64,000 nucleotides of DNA from Mactra quadrangularis. Its lineage: Eukaryota; Mollusca; Bivalvia; Venerida; Mactridae. Under the pieces are notes generated by a model. It saw nothing but the letters and a program-made list of their open reading frames with translations, did not search any database and was not told the DNA's origin. Below, piece after piece: positions 11,449 through 23,917 of the stretch. How positions within the stretch are numbered: the first letter of the stretch is position 1; every line of letters begins with the position of its first letter. A program made the translations under genes and the position numbers. The DNA lies in NCBI GenBank assembly GCA_025267735.1, contig CM046305.1, forward strand, positions 36,291,108 to 36,355,107, given 5' to 3'.

Positions 11449-11874
11449 CAGTGCCCTGCAAAAGTTACTGGACAAATGAAATTTTGAAACAAACTGATAA
11501 TGTATAACGTTAAAAACTTTATTCAACAGTCTGTGGCACATACATTAACTCCACTGAGTTAAATCTAATTTTATCAAATGTGTGTAAAACAAAAGTGCTG
11601 CAGTGAATATTAAAATCAGCAGGGATAATGTATGTGTCGCTGACAGTTGAATAAAATTTATCAATATATAAACAAGTACACAGAATAAAATTATACAAAA
11701 ATGCAAGTAAAATGTAATTTTACTATACTTAAAGCTTGTAATCAAATGTTGAAAACTTATAATTGTTGACTTTGGAAATGCTTTAGTGACTCTTTGTTTC
11801 TTTATTACATAGCTTGTATGAATCAGTTTATCAAAAAAAAAACCAAAGATATTTTGAATGTTTGGAGGGCACTT
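11449..11874. mobile_element. Tc1/mariner-type MITE
   Basis: Left end CAGTGCCCTGCAAAAGTTAC then tggacaaatg; right end 'attttgaatgtttggagggc' then act. Imperfect inverted ends of the CAGTGCCC family. 426 bp with no transposase frame. Confidence 0.62.
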
Positions 11875-13629
11875 CTATGACTTAGTGCAACAGACCAATC
11901 TCTTCTCCCAATCTGATTTTTCTTTTCTACAAACAGAATTAACCCAGAGTATTAAACGGTACTTTTAAAGGAAAAATTGCTCCATACATTTTTTCCGAGT
12001 AAAAAGAATCTTCATGAAAAATAAAAAACAACTGTTCCAGTAGTTTTTAACTAAATGAATACAGGAGTGCTCAATTCTCTAATTTTCTATAATTAAGTTT
12101 AGATTTCAGCTATGAGAAGGAAACACACCTTATAAACATAGAAATTATGATCTCATATAGCAATCAATTCTATTAATTTCTGTGAATAATAAACTAAAAC
12201 AATAGAATTCATGCAGTGAAGCGAAGCAAGAAAAGTTAAAATAAGCAAAGCAAGTAAACCATACAAATATATCTTTAAATAAACAGAAGAACTAAACTAA
12301 GGTCAAGAATTATTCATTCTAAGGTCAAATTCATGGGTTTTCCCTGCAGCACAGACATATGTGAATGAGTAAATGTTATTTCTTTCATGCTTTACAGTAA
12401 AAATGCCGCGTTATTCGATGAAAATATATGATGAATATATAATTTTTGTATTTTCATTGTAGTGAAAATACGATCTTATAATTTCATTGTCAATGATGTC
12501 ATATTAGAAGATAAATGACGTCATTTTTTAGAAGAAATGATGTTACATTATAATTTGTGTAAAAATTCTTAAATAAAACACAGAACTAAGCATGAAAGAA
12601 ACTGAATATTCGTCAACTTTGGTGTAAGAATTCTTCGTTATTTCAACTCATGAACTCAGAAAATGACAATTTTACTCACAGCTAGGCCACTCATGAAAAT
12701 ATGTTTTCTGAGCTCACTCAGTGGAAAAAAAGATTGTACACCAAAGATGATGAATATCCTCTTGTATTTTTGCCTGAAACTCTGTATGCATTCTATACTA
12801 AGTACCCCATTCATCATTTTGATCTATGCAAAGTAAAAGTATGTATTGATCTGTATTTCATTATGAGTCAGAGCAAATTAAGAATATGTTCTGTTTTGTT
12901 TAATACAGAGAACAATAGAGTTAATTTTGTGTCTCCAGATTTCCAGCACTTAATTAAATATGTAAAATGTTGGTACCATGTTGGTGTGGCTGGAAAACCC
13001 CAAAATTTAGAGTTCTCAGATGATATCTGTTGTAATACATGAAATTTCAAAGCTATTCAACTAATTTGTCAACAAATAAAATGTAGATGAAAAAGAGGAA
13101 GCAAAATAAAAATGGGTTACAGGAAAGTTGATAGAAAGATAGAGACCATCTGAGTGACACTAATACTTTATAAAACTAGAAAGGTTTAGAGTTGGAAAAA
13201 AGTAATAAAAATAAATGAAGTTCTACAGTCTATGGTTCATATATTTGAATAGTAGGTTTATCTGTAAATATATTTCAACTGTCAGTGGTGCATACATTAA
13301 CCCTGCTGATTTAAATACTCAATTATCTATAGAGTACACAAAAACTGTAAAAAGTATTTAAATCAGTGGGTAATTTATGCTCCATTTATAGTTCAAAAAA
13401 ATCAATCAATACAGATTGGTAGGTCGTTTAACATATCACCAATATTAGGGGAAAATGGAATTATTTCACACATTTAAATCATAAAGATACACTGTAAAGT
13501 TAAAGTCACGGAATTAGTTAATATTAACAGTACTATCACCAAAAAACCCAACAACATTAAAATACATAATACACAGAGCTTACATTGCCTGTTCTAAGAT
13601 TTTACTCTGTTAATCAACGTTTTTTCATT

Positions 13630-13864
13630 AGCTTATAGTCAGTGGTCGACTCATCTAACCAGCTTTGTTGGATATTTGTTCTTTCACCAAGATTCCCTCA
13701 CCCTTCCCCAAGGACCTGACATTGTTTTTTTTTACTTCTCCCTAAATGGAGAAAAATTGATACTATAGTTATATTCTCATCGAGTATGACCTGCTGCAGC
13801 TGGGAATCAAACCCTGACTGTCAGATTCAAGGTGTAGCATATGACCACAGCACCACAACCTAGG
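13630..13864 (-). mobile_element. tRNA-headed SINE (family B), degraded
   Basis: Minus-strand B-box-like GGTTTGATTCCC followed by 'agctgcagcaggtcatac', then a body similar to the better preserved copy at 53940-54167. The A-box region is recognisable only as 'ggttgtggtgctgtggtc'. Confidence 0.55.
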
Positions 13865-14931
13865 CTATTGTAATATTAATTTTGACAGAACAGAAAACCA
13901 TTGATATTCACCAATTAATTTCTAAAACTAAACATATTTTATAACATATTAGAGGGTATTTATAATTAGATTATATTTTAGGAAACTCACTACAAACTAA
14001 ATCATAATATCATCATGCACTTCAAACAGTCACAATATAACCTCTTAGTATATTATAATGTCACATATCACATTTTGAAAAGAATACCAAGTGCTCCTTT
14101 TCACAAACATTCTTACGACAAAAGTTATTGTAAGTCAATTTCATATAATTAGCAGCTCAAAGTCAGATGGATAATACGCATAACTATGATATGATATTCA
14201 AAAGGTATACAATATTCTACACCATTCTATATTATTTGGAAGTGATAAGCCAAAAAATGAGCGTATCATTAAAGTTTCTTGCTTCTGACTTACGAAGATT
14301 TTTTTTCGTAAGAATTTTTGTGAAAAGCACCACAGGCTGGTAAATATGGTAAAAGTTGGAAAGCTTGAAATCAAAGGTTCCAAAAGTCATACAAGGCTGG
14401 GTAAATGGTACTAATATGCTGCATATAATGACATGGTATTTGAACCATGATCCCTTTATTCTGCCAGTCTTATCTCAACCTAATGAACCATTAAGTATCC
14501 ATATTCAAAAATAACAAAAAAATCCCCATAAAGATTTATCAATCATAATTCCAACTAACAGATCATAAGAATGGTCACTCTACCAGTGATAGTTCAGGAA
14601 AAATCAACACGCAAGCCAAAGTTTTGAAAGTCTTTTTATACCACAGATTTTAGCTATATCAATACTAAAGACTAAAGTAAAAGCAAGCAAGTTCAACATA
14701 ACATCAAAAGTGAAAAGTTCAAACTTTGCAAAATTCTGAAAATTTCAGCATTTCAGCAGATTTTACACAGGAAATGAAACCCTTTCTCATGTTCAATAAT
14801 TCCTGAACGTCAAGACCAGCCCCTGACAAACCTTCACCCCCAGTGACATTAATACTAAGAGGTTACATAATGAGCCATACTACCTATATAATGCATTCAG
14901 CCATCACACATCAAGTGGGTGGGGTACTTAC

Positions 14932-15000
14932 ATGCAGATAATGTGTATGATTCATCATCAGATAATTCTAAATCAGAATTAAACACATCATCAGATAGAC
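14932..15000 (-). CDS. PITPNM: PITPNM/RdgB exon 7 (short acidic linker exon, residues 380-402)
   Basis: A 69-nt exon encoding GLSDDVFNSDLELSDDESYT, then LSA. It is identified by the excellent acceptor (tttctctag) and donor (gtaagt), an open frame, matching phase 1 at both ends, and placement between the FFAT exon and exon 8. The acidic LSD-rich content resembles the stretch after the FFAT motif in vertebrate paralogues. Because it is short and symmetric it could be skipped without breaking the frame. Confidence 0.85.
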
Positions 15001-15269
15001 CTAGAGAAATAATGTAGTAGGAAAAATTATAAATAAATTATAAATACATAACACAAACAAAAACACACACAATATCTATATGTTACAAGCAATTTTGTAA
15101 AAAAATAGGCATTATTAAAACTAATAATTATAATTCACAGTGCTCTCTTAAAGTTCAAGAACAAGTCCTGTATTCAAAATAAAAAGATTTATATTAACTC
15201 TGGTAAAAAAAAAGAAAAATGAAATCAACTGAGTAAAAAAAGTCCACTAGACTATAAACTATAAATAAA

Positions 15270-15434
15270 CAGTCTACGAAATTAGGATATGAAAGTGGTT
15301 CTCCAAACTTGTCATTTTAAGAGCAAGCACTATATCTCATTTGTAGAATTTTAGTTCCCCAAAAGAAAGTTTTGGTCGCCCAAACTAAAAAGGGGTTGTC
15401 CCAGGCAAAGGGACACCCACTTATTTTGAGACTG
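15270..15434 (+). mobile_element. 'CAGTCTACGAAATT' MITE
   Basis: Near-intact 165-bp copy: starts cagtctacgaaattaggata, contains 'tttgtagaattttagttccc' and 'ggttgtcccaggcaaa', ends ttgagactg. Confidence 0.72.
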
Positions 15435-15539
15435 CATGAATGTTGAGGAACTGCAACCAACAAAGCATTTCATTGGTGTAACTAGAATTACGGTGTAAGA
15501 TGATTAAAGAAGCCAATTCCAAAATCAGCTTTAATTAGT

Positions 15540-15895
15540 TCTTCAACATATGATTCAACTATGTAATGCCTCAGTCCCATAAAATCATGGCTTGTTGCAG
15601 ACCCGTACGTGCAGACAGCCTTAAGTCGTGGGAAGCCTTGCGTATTAAGGTGACGGTACACACATGGCACAAAACAACACACCGGTACGGAGCTGTAGCT
15701 GGAAGATATGCAAGTCTAATCCATACTCGGCCACGATTTTGTTCATTATTTGACTTTGAAACTGATACGTGTATCCTGGGCTCTTCTCATGGATCCTGGT
15801 TAAAACGTAACAGTCCGTTCGGGTACACAAGAGTTTGTACGGGTCCTTGCAGAGCTTGATCGCACGACGCCCGTACGGTGCCCTCATGGCTATTT
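15540..15895. other. GC-rich insert of unknown origin inside a MITE
   Basis: Markedly richer in G+C and CpG (many CGTACG-like words, e.g. 'acccgtacgtgcag', 'cgcccgtacggtgccctcat') than the surrounding AT-rich intron. Overlapping open frames of 64-97 codons occur on both strands; none is recognised. It could be a captured gene fragment or another short transposon. Its borders are approximate. Confidence 0.4.
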
Positions 15896-17499
15896 TTATG
15901 TTTATAGGACTGTAGCATTACATGAATAAACTTTCAATTATAGTAAAATTACTTGCTGCAGTATGCATGATCAATTATTCTCAAAACTTCATTTGTCTTA
16001 GAACTTTTGGAGGGCACTGTATAAAGATTTATATTTATTAAAGTTGATTATTACGGTATTTTCATTGACACAATCAAGCAAATTGTAAGACAGCTCTCAA
16101 AATAACTGGCAATATGTAAGATGCCAAGACATTTTAGGCATGTAACTAAATCCCAGAATAGTAAGACATTTTACAATTTAGCCAAATTTTACAAATTGCC
16201 GGTAACATACTGGTTCACAAAATAGACATTGCACAATTGTCATTATAGCCGCTTCATATTTTGTGGTAAACATTGTCACGACCAACAGTGTCTATTAAAT
16301 CACATAGACTTACTTTTACAAAATTTCTTCAAGCAGTGGTCAAAGATAATACATTTTTTGATTTATGTGATAAAATGAATCAGTCAAATTTATGTGACAA
16401 TTAATCAATCAGTCCAACTAATTCATACACTGTAAGGACCAGTCTTTAACATAATTAATATGAGATTTTTCTCAATGAGAGCTTGACGAACTCCCCCAAT
16501 AAATCTACAACTGGTAGCCAAGTAGGTTGTTACCTGTTAAGTATAAGAGTAAGCATTTTTAGCCTAGTTCTTAGTTCAATAACATTTGAGATGGTTAGCA
16601 TGGATTCTTGCAATTAATCAAGCCTAGCAAGATAAAAATTTTTCCATAATTTAAAAAAAGTAAATATCGAACCAACATAAAGAACAAATCAGAATTCTTT
16701 AGCCTACATGTATTCTGATAGAATTCTTAGACTATAACCATACTACATGTACATAGCAAAGTGAACATTAAAATTGATCAAGCCTTAGTAAATTTAATTT
16801 CTCCATATAACCTTTAAAAGTAAATATCAAAAGAACAAAAGCAGAATAGTTCATAATGCCTATACAAAATAAATGCAACACATAACATTCATGAAATGCA
16901 TAAAAAATGGCCAAGACATGACTGCGTAGAAATAACAACAACAAAATTATAAAATTGCATTCAACATAGTACAAGTACATCTATCAAATTCATCATGCAA
17001 AATCTTTTAAAAATAGATTCAAAATAATTACTAAACTACAAAATTTAGTAAATTTTTTTAAAGACTGATATTCTTCAGCGAGTGGAGTAAAAAAGATGTG
17101 TACATATAAAATGATAATTTCCATTAGAAAAAATAGTCTGTAATTAAAATACAAATACAATGTTTAAATATCATGAGTTATTTACAACGCAACATATACA
17201 CAAAGGATTTCTTTTGGAAAACAAATACATTTTCAAAGTTTTGGAAATGTATAAATAGCAATTTCTAATATTACACAACATGCTGGATTTATTTTACATT
17301 TGATATTATTCAAGGAATTAACAAATTTTGCCAATGCTTAATCTGACATGAAATAAAATATAGGCACAAATTTTGATGCATAAGAAAATAATCACAGTGC
17401 TAAACTGATGTTTGACCATTTTACACCCAAAGTAAAATCAGACTTTTCCAACTCCCCATCTCTTGCAAAAAATGTATAATTTCAGCATGTTTTATTTAT

Positions 17500-17845
17500 T
17501 GGGGTGTAAATGGGAATAGCCATGATAATTGTAAAAATGAATTAGGGTGTAAACAGGAATAGCCATGTTTTATTAGAAAATTTTTTATTGGGGTGTAAAC
17601 AGGAATAGCAATATTTATTGTAAAAATGAATTAGGGTGTAAACAGGAATAGCCATGTTTTATTAGAAAATTTTTTATTGGGGTGTAAACAGGAATAGCAA
17701 TATTTATTGTAAAAATGAATTAGGGTGTAAACAGGAATAGCCATGTTTTATTGGAAAAAATTATATTGGGTGTAAACCGGAATAGCCATGTTTTATTGCA
17801 AACAAAAATATATTAGGGGTGTAAACAGGAATAGCCATTTTTTTT
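17500..17845 (+). repeat. Minisatellite, alternating ~44-bp units (89-bp higher order)
   Basis: About eight copies of a unit containing 'gggtgtaaacaggaatagcc'. Two unit types alternate, one with 'atgttttattagaaaatttt', the other with 'atatttattgtaaaaatgaa', so identical units recur every 89 bp (starts near 17547, 17636, 17725). 'ttagggtg' occurs but there is no run of TTAGGG. Confidence 0.85.
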
Positions 17846-18911
17846 GGAGAGAAATAAAGTACAAGTTAAACTTAGTTTCTGCATATTGTAAACATACATG
17901 ACTATGTTACAGTACATTCTAATCAAACTTCAAACTGGCAAATACAATACTGCAATACAATTAGTATAAATTGCAAGGCACAAACAATTTACGAATTGCG
18001 TATCCCACATAATTACATTGTAAGTTCCACAAATTAAAAAATACATGAACACTCTTATTTTGAAAAAAAAGTGAAAAACTTAGGAAGATATAAAAATTTA
18101 ACATATTTTCAACACATTCATGTTATATTTTAAATAGCATAAAGCTATAATTTCTTATGAACATTTAGGTGATTTTTGCAATGAATGAAAATATTTGCTA
18201 ACATTTATGGCTTATGAGTTAAAAAGCAACTTAACATATTGACACCAAATCCCTAGCACAGTGCACACCTCTCTGTTAGTGATCATTTCAAAATATCTGC
18301 TACTGTCACTGCATTTCAAACTCACATAAATGTAGTGGGACAGTTATCAGAACAAAAAATCTAAAAGGTGACCTAACATCCCTCAAACATCATTGTATAA
18401 CATCACAGTACTCTGTTATACAATGTCATTTCAATTTAAGACAAGTCAAGCTCATTGGTCAACATGTCTGTTAAAGTTAATCTAGAATACATGACTAATA
18501 CCACAAAATTGCCAACTTTGAAATTAAATTTTAATGACATCAGAAAACTTTCAATGACGTCACAAGAATGACATCAGGTATTTTTCAACCTTTAACAGAT
18601 AATTGTCCCACTTCTAGACCATGGTCCGGTTTCACGAACGCAATCCTATCTTAAATTTCTAGATTAACCTTAAATTTGCTATTTTTAGCATTTTTAAGTT
18701 TAAGTGCGTTTCACAAACACTTTCCAATTTAATCTGTTCTTAAATAGGCTAAGTTATGAGTAAAAATTTAATCGAGTGAATGGGTAGATTAAATCGAATG
18801 TAAACATTACTTAAATATAAACAAATGGTTAACGTGCGTCTAAATTTATGTTGGACTGGCTCTAGAGTCCCTAAACGACATGAATTCCGACGAAGGGACA
18901 CTTAGTGTGGT

Positions 18912-19110
18912 TTAGGAAGTATGTCGGAAGATAAAATATATCAGAGTTACAGATTTTCATCTGCTACGATTTATTTCGTCGTTGAACTTATTCGTCTCCT
19001 TACATATAAGACGGAGTATGACAGTTTCTGCACTACTTCAAGACTCAAGTGTTGGCGGAGTTGAGTATTACTAGCAGATTAAAACGAATAAATTCTTTAA
19101 TATCTAGATC
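18912..19110 (+). pseudogene. HARBI1-like transposase remnant
   Basis: From 18921 the frame reads MSEDKIYQSYRFSSATIYFV then VELIRLLTYKT. This resembles the N-terminal region of HARBI1-type transposases, which typically has a pattern like (L/S)DxxIxxxYRFxxxxIxxLxxLIRPxL. A one-frame shift later (from ~19029) LHYFKTQVLAEL resembles the following LLQVLxALRF segment. Stops and the frameshift make it non-functional. The DDE catalytic region was not found. Recognition is by eye on a short stretch. Confidence 0.5.
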
Positions 19111-20204
19111 GATCGTCATTCTGCTAAGATTTTATTGATGACAATCATTCCAACAGAAAATTGATTAATTAGTTTTATCAATTTCATTAATTCTAATTTT
19201 AATACACATTCGTCACCAAATCGCATCGTAATTCGAAGGTATTTTATCATTATTATTATTATTGTATTATAATACATTGCAATCATACCTTTATTCAATT
19301 CCTCCATTATCTCCTAAATCTTAATACATGAACAAAACAATAAATGGGACTTCGTTGCCTTTTTCGCGTAAATATTTACACATTTATTCAGCATTTTTCC
19401 TTACGAGGCATGACCTATTAAGTATGCTAAATTAATTCGTTGTGTCTTTATTTAAGATTCATAGCTTGTAAAAAAAATTGTATTATAAACTGTTTAATAT
19501 TTTCAGATGCAAGTAATGAAAGTCGAACCACTTTAAACACAGATAATGTAAACGTTTCTAACCATCATATTCGTGCAAGACATGCTATACATTTTAAACA
19601 CACTGCCCAGGCAAGCATTGAATGCAAAACCCATTGTTAGACAGTAATAAAATGTCAAGCATATTGTAAGGCGGACATCAGTCGTCAAAAGCCATTTTAA
19701 GCAATTTTCGATCTGTTTAATGTAGGAATTGTTGTCACTCGACCAAACGGACAATAACTGACTTGTCCGAGCACTACAATTCAAGTAATGCTTTTGTGTA
19801 ACTGTCTGGAACATTTACACACATTCAAACAATTGTTAACAAAATATTTAACAAAGGGTTCTTTTATCACCTACTAGTAATAAACTTGACATACCACCTT
19901 ATTTTTAAGTTAGCCAAGACGGGCATCATAGTATGCGATGCATTTTGCAGTTTTTGTTATCCAAATTAGCTCGTCTCGAAACTTAGATAATGGCCCGAAA
20001 GATATGAGATTTCGTGTGAATCTTATAACTATACCCTGATATTCTCCACAGTTAATAACCTACTTATCACTTATTATTTAATCTTTACTGATGCACAATA
20101 TTGTAATTCGAAAAATACTAAACTCTACAAGTACAGCAATGAAGTAAAGGTAAGATAATTGTGCATAATAGGAAAACACAAATGATTGACAAAAATATAA
20201 ACAA

Positions 20205-21258
20205 GAGCTGTCAGAGGAGACAGCATGCTCGACTTAGTAAGTGTTTGTCACAGGAGATGTGGTTGATGATAAGGAACATACATATTTTAAAATTTGAAAA
20301 TATAAACTTAACAAATTCAAAGAAAAAAAAAAAGAAATAAATAGAAAACTATAAGTTCAAGGGGGATAACTCTGAAAAAATGTATAAGGAGTTATGAATC
20401 TTGTCACATGAGATGTGGTTGATAATAAGGAACATATATCTAAAGTTTGAAGTCAATACCTGAAGAAATAAAACAGTTGCAGTAAAAACAAACATTTTTT
20501 AACGAAAACTCTAATTTCAAGGGGAGATAATTCTGAAAAAAATATATTTGGAGTTATGAACCTTTTCACATGAGATGTGGTTGATAATAAGGAACATATA
20601 TTTAAAGTCAATACCTAAAGAAATAAAACAGTTGCAGTAAAAACAAATATTTATTAAAGAAAACTATAAGTTCAAGGGGGATAACTTTGAAAATAATGTA
20701 TACGGAGTTATGAACCTTGTCACATGAGATGTGGTTGATAATAAGGAACATATATTTAAAGTTTGAAATCAATACCTAAAGAAATAAAACAGTTGCAGTA
20801 AAAACAAACATTTTTAAAGAAAACTCTAAGTTCAAGGGGAGATAATTCTGAAAAAAATGCATTCGGAGTTATGGACCATGTCACATGAGATGTGGTTGAT
20901 AGAAAGGAACATATATTTAAAGTTTGAAGTTAATATCTTAAGAAATAACAAAGATACAGAAGAAAGTATTTTACTGCACAAAAACTTTAATCTGTGCACA
21001 AAAACTTCAATCAGTTCAAGGGGAGATAATTCTTGAAAAAATGTGTTTGGAGTTATGGACCTTGTCACATGAGATGTGGTTGATAGTAAGGAACATATAT
21101 TTAAAGTTTGAAGTTAATATCTTAAGAAATAACAAAGATATAGAAGAAAGTATTTTACTGCACAAAAACTTTAATCAGAAGTGTGGACGCGGACGCGGAC
21201 GCGGACGCCGACGCCGGGGCGAGTAGGAGAGCTCTACATTACTTCGTAAAGTCGAGCT
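20205..21258 (+). repeat. Array of ~160-180-bp repeats with terminal GGACGC minisatellite
   Basis: Six units, each with 'cacatgagatgtggttgata', 'taaggaacatatatttaaag', 'aaataaaacagttgcagtaa' and 'aagttcaaggggagataa' (unit marks near 20251, 20405, 20569, 20724, 20885, 21067). The array begins after 'agagctgtcagaggagacag' and ends in (GGACGC)n/(CGACGC)n at 21184-21216 and 'gtcgagctaaaa'. The left 'catgctcgactta' and right 'taaagtcgagc' are roughly inverted, suggesting it is one transposable unit expanded internally. Shorter relatives are at 25190-25445 and 54385-54615. Confidence 0.75.
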
Positions 21259-21284
21259 AAAAATGGACCAAAAGTGAAAAAAAT

Positions 21285-21365
21285 CAACATTCACGGTTCG
21301 AACCTATGCCAGACAAAAACAATGTTTCACGCTCAACAGTCTAACCGTTTACGCTATAGAGTCGA
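21285..21365 (-). mobile_element. tRNA-like SINE head
   Basis: On the minus strand 'ctatagcgtaaacggttaga' (A-box-like) is followed about 35 bases later by AGGTTCGAACC (B-box). The arms do not form a clean cloverleaf, so a SINE head is more likely than a functional tRNA. Confidence 0.45.
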
Positions 21366-22040
21366 TCAATGAAACACATATGACATTTAGTACTCTAAGG
21401 TAATTTTGTTGGTTTAAGTTTGGGTCGCTTATATCAACCCTAAATTTATACTTATGTAAGAAAGGCTTCGTGAAATCCACTTAAAATAATTAATAAGATA
21501 CTCATAGTTACGGCCAAAATATTTAAGACAATCTTAAATTTATTTAAGTTATGAGAGCTTTCGTGAAACCGGGCCCATGTTATCATCTTTCAATGCCATT
21601 TTAAAACATTCACCATTCAGCATTCAATCGAATCCATCATCATTTCCATGATGAAGACATTAGAGTAATTTTTAAACATTGGACTTCATTATCTTGTCAT
21701 TCCTGCATTTTGCAAGTTTTTTTTAATGAATCAGTTACATTTTTTTGTAATGTATTGAAATCTTAGGATTTTTTGCCATGTTGATTAAATTAAAGAATGT
21801 TTGCGGTGCATTACAATATTTTTTTTGTAGCACATTAAATTGAAACATGAAACTTTCTTAGCCAAGTAAAAAAACGCAATACTAAAGTCTTGGATATTAT
21901 TGAAAATAACAAATCAATGAGTCAGCCCGAAACTAGTCTACATCCTTTTTTGGACCAATGGATCTTTCATCTGTACCTTATGAATAAGAAAGTGAAGCCC
22001 CATATCTATCTTTTACAATATATGATACATATGTTCAGGT

Positions 22041-22465
22041 CAGGGCTCGAAATTAAGCTCGCATACTCGCAAAATGCTAGTGGTTTTTGAAAATTGTGAG
22101 TAACTTTTATTTCAACACCCAAATTTTCGCGAGTTGAAATCAACACAAAATATTACTGTCTAAACTAATGAGGCTCAAATTAGCATTAAAACGGCCAGAT
22201 AGATCGGTATTATTGATCTTTTTTATTAAAGATTTGCCATAAAAATGTTTGATATTCTTGGTGCATCCCAAAACAACATGCTTGTTCTATCAATTGTTAA
22301 ATATAGTACCATGTTGTTTTTTATACAGCATATAAGAATATAAATAAGGTATGCTCCTAAAATTTTGAGAGAAAAATGGAAGTGATTTTTTTTCATTTTG
22401 TGAGTTGAAATAAAATGAACTCGCAAAAATTAGCAAGTCCATTTTTTTGTTAAATTCGAGCTCTG
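22041..22465. mobile_element. hAT-type MITE with perfect 8-bp target duplication
   Basis: Ends CAGGGCTCGAAATTAA and TTAAATTCGAGCTCTG, flanked on both sides by GTTCAGGT (22033-22040 and 22466-22473). An 8-bp duplication and CAGGGC-like ends are typical of hAT elements. The 425-bp interior has no transposase; it contains 'tcgcgagttgaaat'-type words near both ends. Confidence 0.85.
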
Positions 22466-23756
22466 GTTCAGGTGATTGTTCCTCAAGCACTCCAGTGCTT
22501 TGATTATTTACAAATGATTAGACTAGTTTTGCACTCACACATTGAAATGGACTAACAGACTAAAGGATCAATATAGTAATGAATGATTTCTATTTTATTC
22601 TAACTCTAGTTCCAGGTATAAACATGTAGTCTCTTTGTATCAACAGAACTTTAATCCTGATTTTCACCATACTTTGTCTGTGCACTTTCTAATGGTAAGT
22701 TAATGGGGATGATTTTGATTGATCTAGCCCTGATGGGGTTTGAAGGGATCCATTTGGAATGAAGTTCCTATAATCTTTGAAATCCTTGGATTTTATCATT
22801 GACTTTGGTTTTAGCCAAATATGTTATCAACATTAAATAAAGTCCTTATATGTAAAGGATAATATTTCATCAAAAACCTTCTTTAATAAAGACATAAACC
22901 TGAGTGTTATGAAATATAGATTGTTCTTTACCCAAACAATACCTTGATTGATTTTCAGTAATATTGAAGACTTAACCATAAAGATGACATTTGACCAATT
23001 GGCATAAAAATGTAAGGGTAAAATCTGAGTATTGCAACTAATTAGACCGACCAATTTGAATAGAATGCAAATGGAAATAAATGACTAATGACCCCCTTAG
23101 CTCAAAATAAAAAAAGTGTTATTAAAAAATATTTAATTTTTTCTATAAACCCACATTTCTTATTATATTATAATACTAATACATAGAAAGTGCACAGACA
23201 AAAACACTGATGAAAACACTAGCATATTAACTTATGAAATGGATGATCAAAGAAATATTTCCGGACCCCGTGTCCCCAAGATGGCCGACTCCAATGTCTT
23301 GCTTATTTCAACCAGACCCTCGCGTATTATACATACCTTTATCTGAATTACAAACAATTGATTCTAAAAATATTGTTTAACAACACAGAAATAAAACATC
23401 ATTCAACCAGAAAAACTTAACTCAGAAAAAAATCTTCTCCTAATGTGATCTTACATGTACTTGTTAAGTCAGAATAAAAAATACAAAATTCTGCACAAAA
23501 AGAAAGCTGCTGGCAAGTCCCCCACCAAAAATATCTTTTACTATATTTGTGATCATAGTAATTTATTTTGAAGGGACCTCATTCATCCTGGAAGCCTATG
23601 CACCAGACAAGCATATTATCACAAATCTTACAATAATATAATAACATAATATACCTATGGTACTATTATATGGATTTTGGCCAAAAGACATTTCAGATAA
23701 TACAGAACCTTTAACTTTAAGCAACTTATTTTTCCTATACTATTTTAATTAATTTA

Positions 23757-23917
23757 TTTAAGTATTGAAATCATAGAAACTGACTTTCATCGAAAAATGA
23801 TATCATTTTGCTGATAACTAATTTGCATAAATGCCTTCGGCGCTTATGCAAATCACATATCAGAAAAATGACATTTATTTTTCGATGAAAGTCAGTTTCT
23901 ATGATTTCAAAACTTAA
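23757..23917. mobile_element. Foldback element (long palindrome)
   Basis: Both arms read from the outside as TTAAGT(A/T)TTGAAATCATAG then AAACTGACTTTCATCGAAAA, nearly identical over about 65-70 bases each side of a short core (gccttcggcgc). It would form a strong hairpin. No coding capacity. Confidence 0.75.

Larger units (their letters stand above)
9934..14931 (-). other. PITPNM intron 7
   Basis: A 5.0-kb intron containing two Tc1-like composites (10488-11145, 11449-11874) and tRNA-headed SINEs. In 12380-12720 a pair of inverted stretches (ctttcatgcttt near 12390 and aagcatgaaag near 12590) suggests another degraded element. No supported gene. Confidence 0.75.
15138..16019. mobile_element. 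Tc1/mariner-type composite with nested insertions
   Basis: Left end CAGTGCTCTCTTAAAGTTCA then agaaca; right end 'tcttagaacttttggagggc' then actg followed by TA. 882 bp, lengthened by the MITE at 15270-15434 and by an unusually GC-rich block at about 15540-15895. Confidence 0.68.
18624..21576 (+). mobile_element. PIF/Harbinger-type transposon, degenerate
   Basis: Terminal inverted repeats GTCCGGTTTCACGAA (left) and TTCGTGAAACCGGGCCC (right), flanked on both sides by ATG (18621-18623, 21577-21579), a 3-bp duplication as made by PIF/Harbinger elements. Subterminal regions share 'cttaaatttattt'-like words. Inside are a decayed HARBI1-like fragment (18912-19110), a tandem repeat array (20205-21258) and a tRNA-like SINE head (21285-21365). 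The family call rests on ends, duplication size and the protein remnant together. Confidence 0.65.

Noticed and set aside
17500..17845. Interstitial telomere repeat because of TTAGGG words
   Set aside because: TTAGGG appears only singly within a larger unrelated unit; there is no TTAGGG run.
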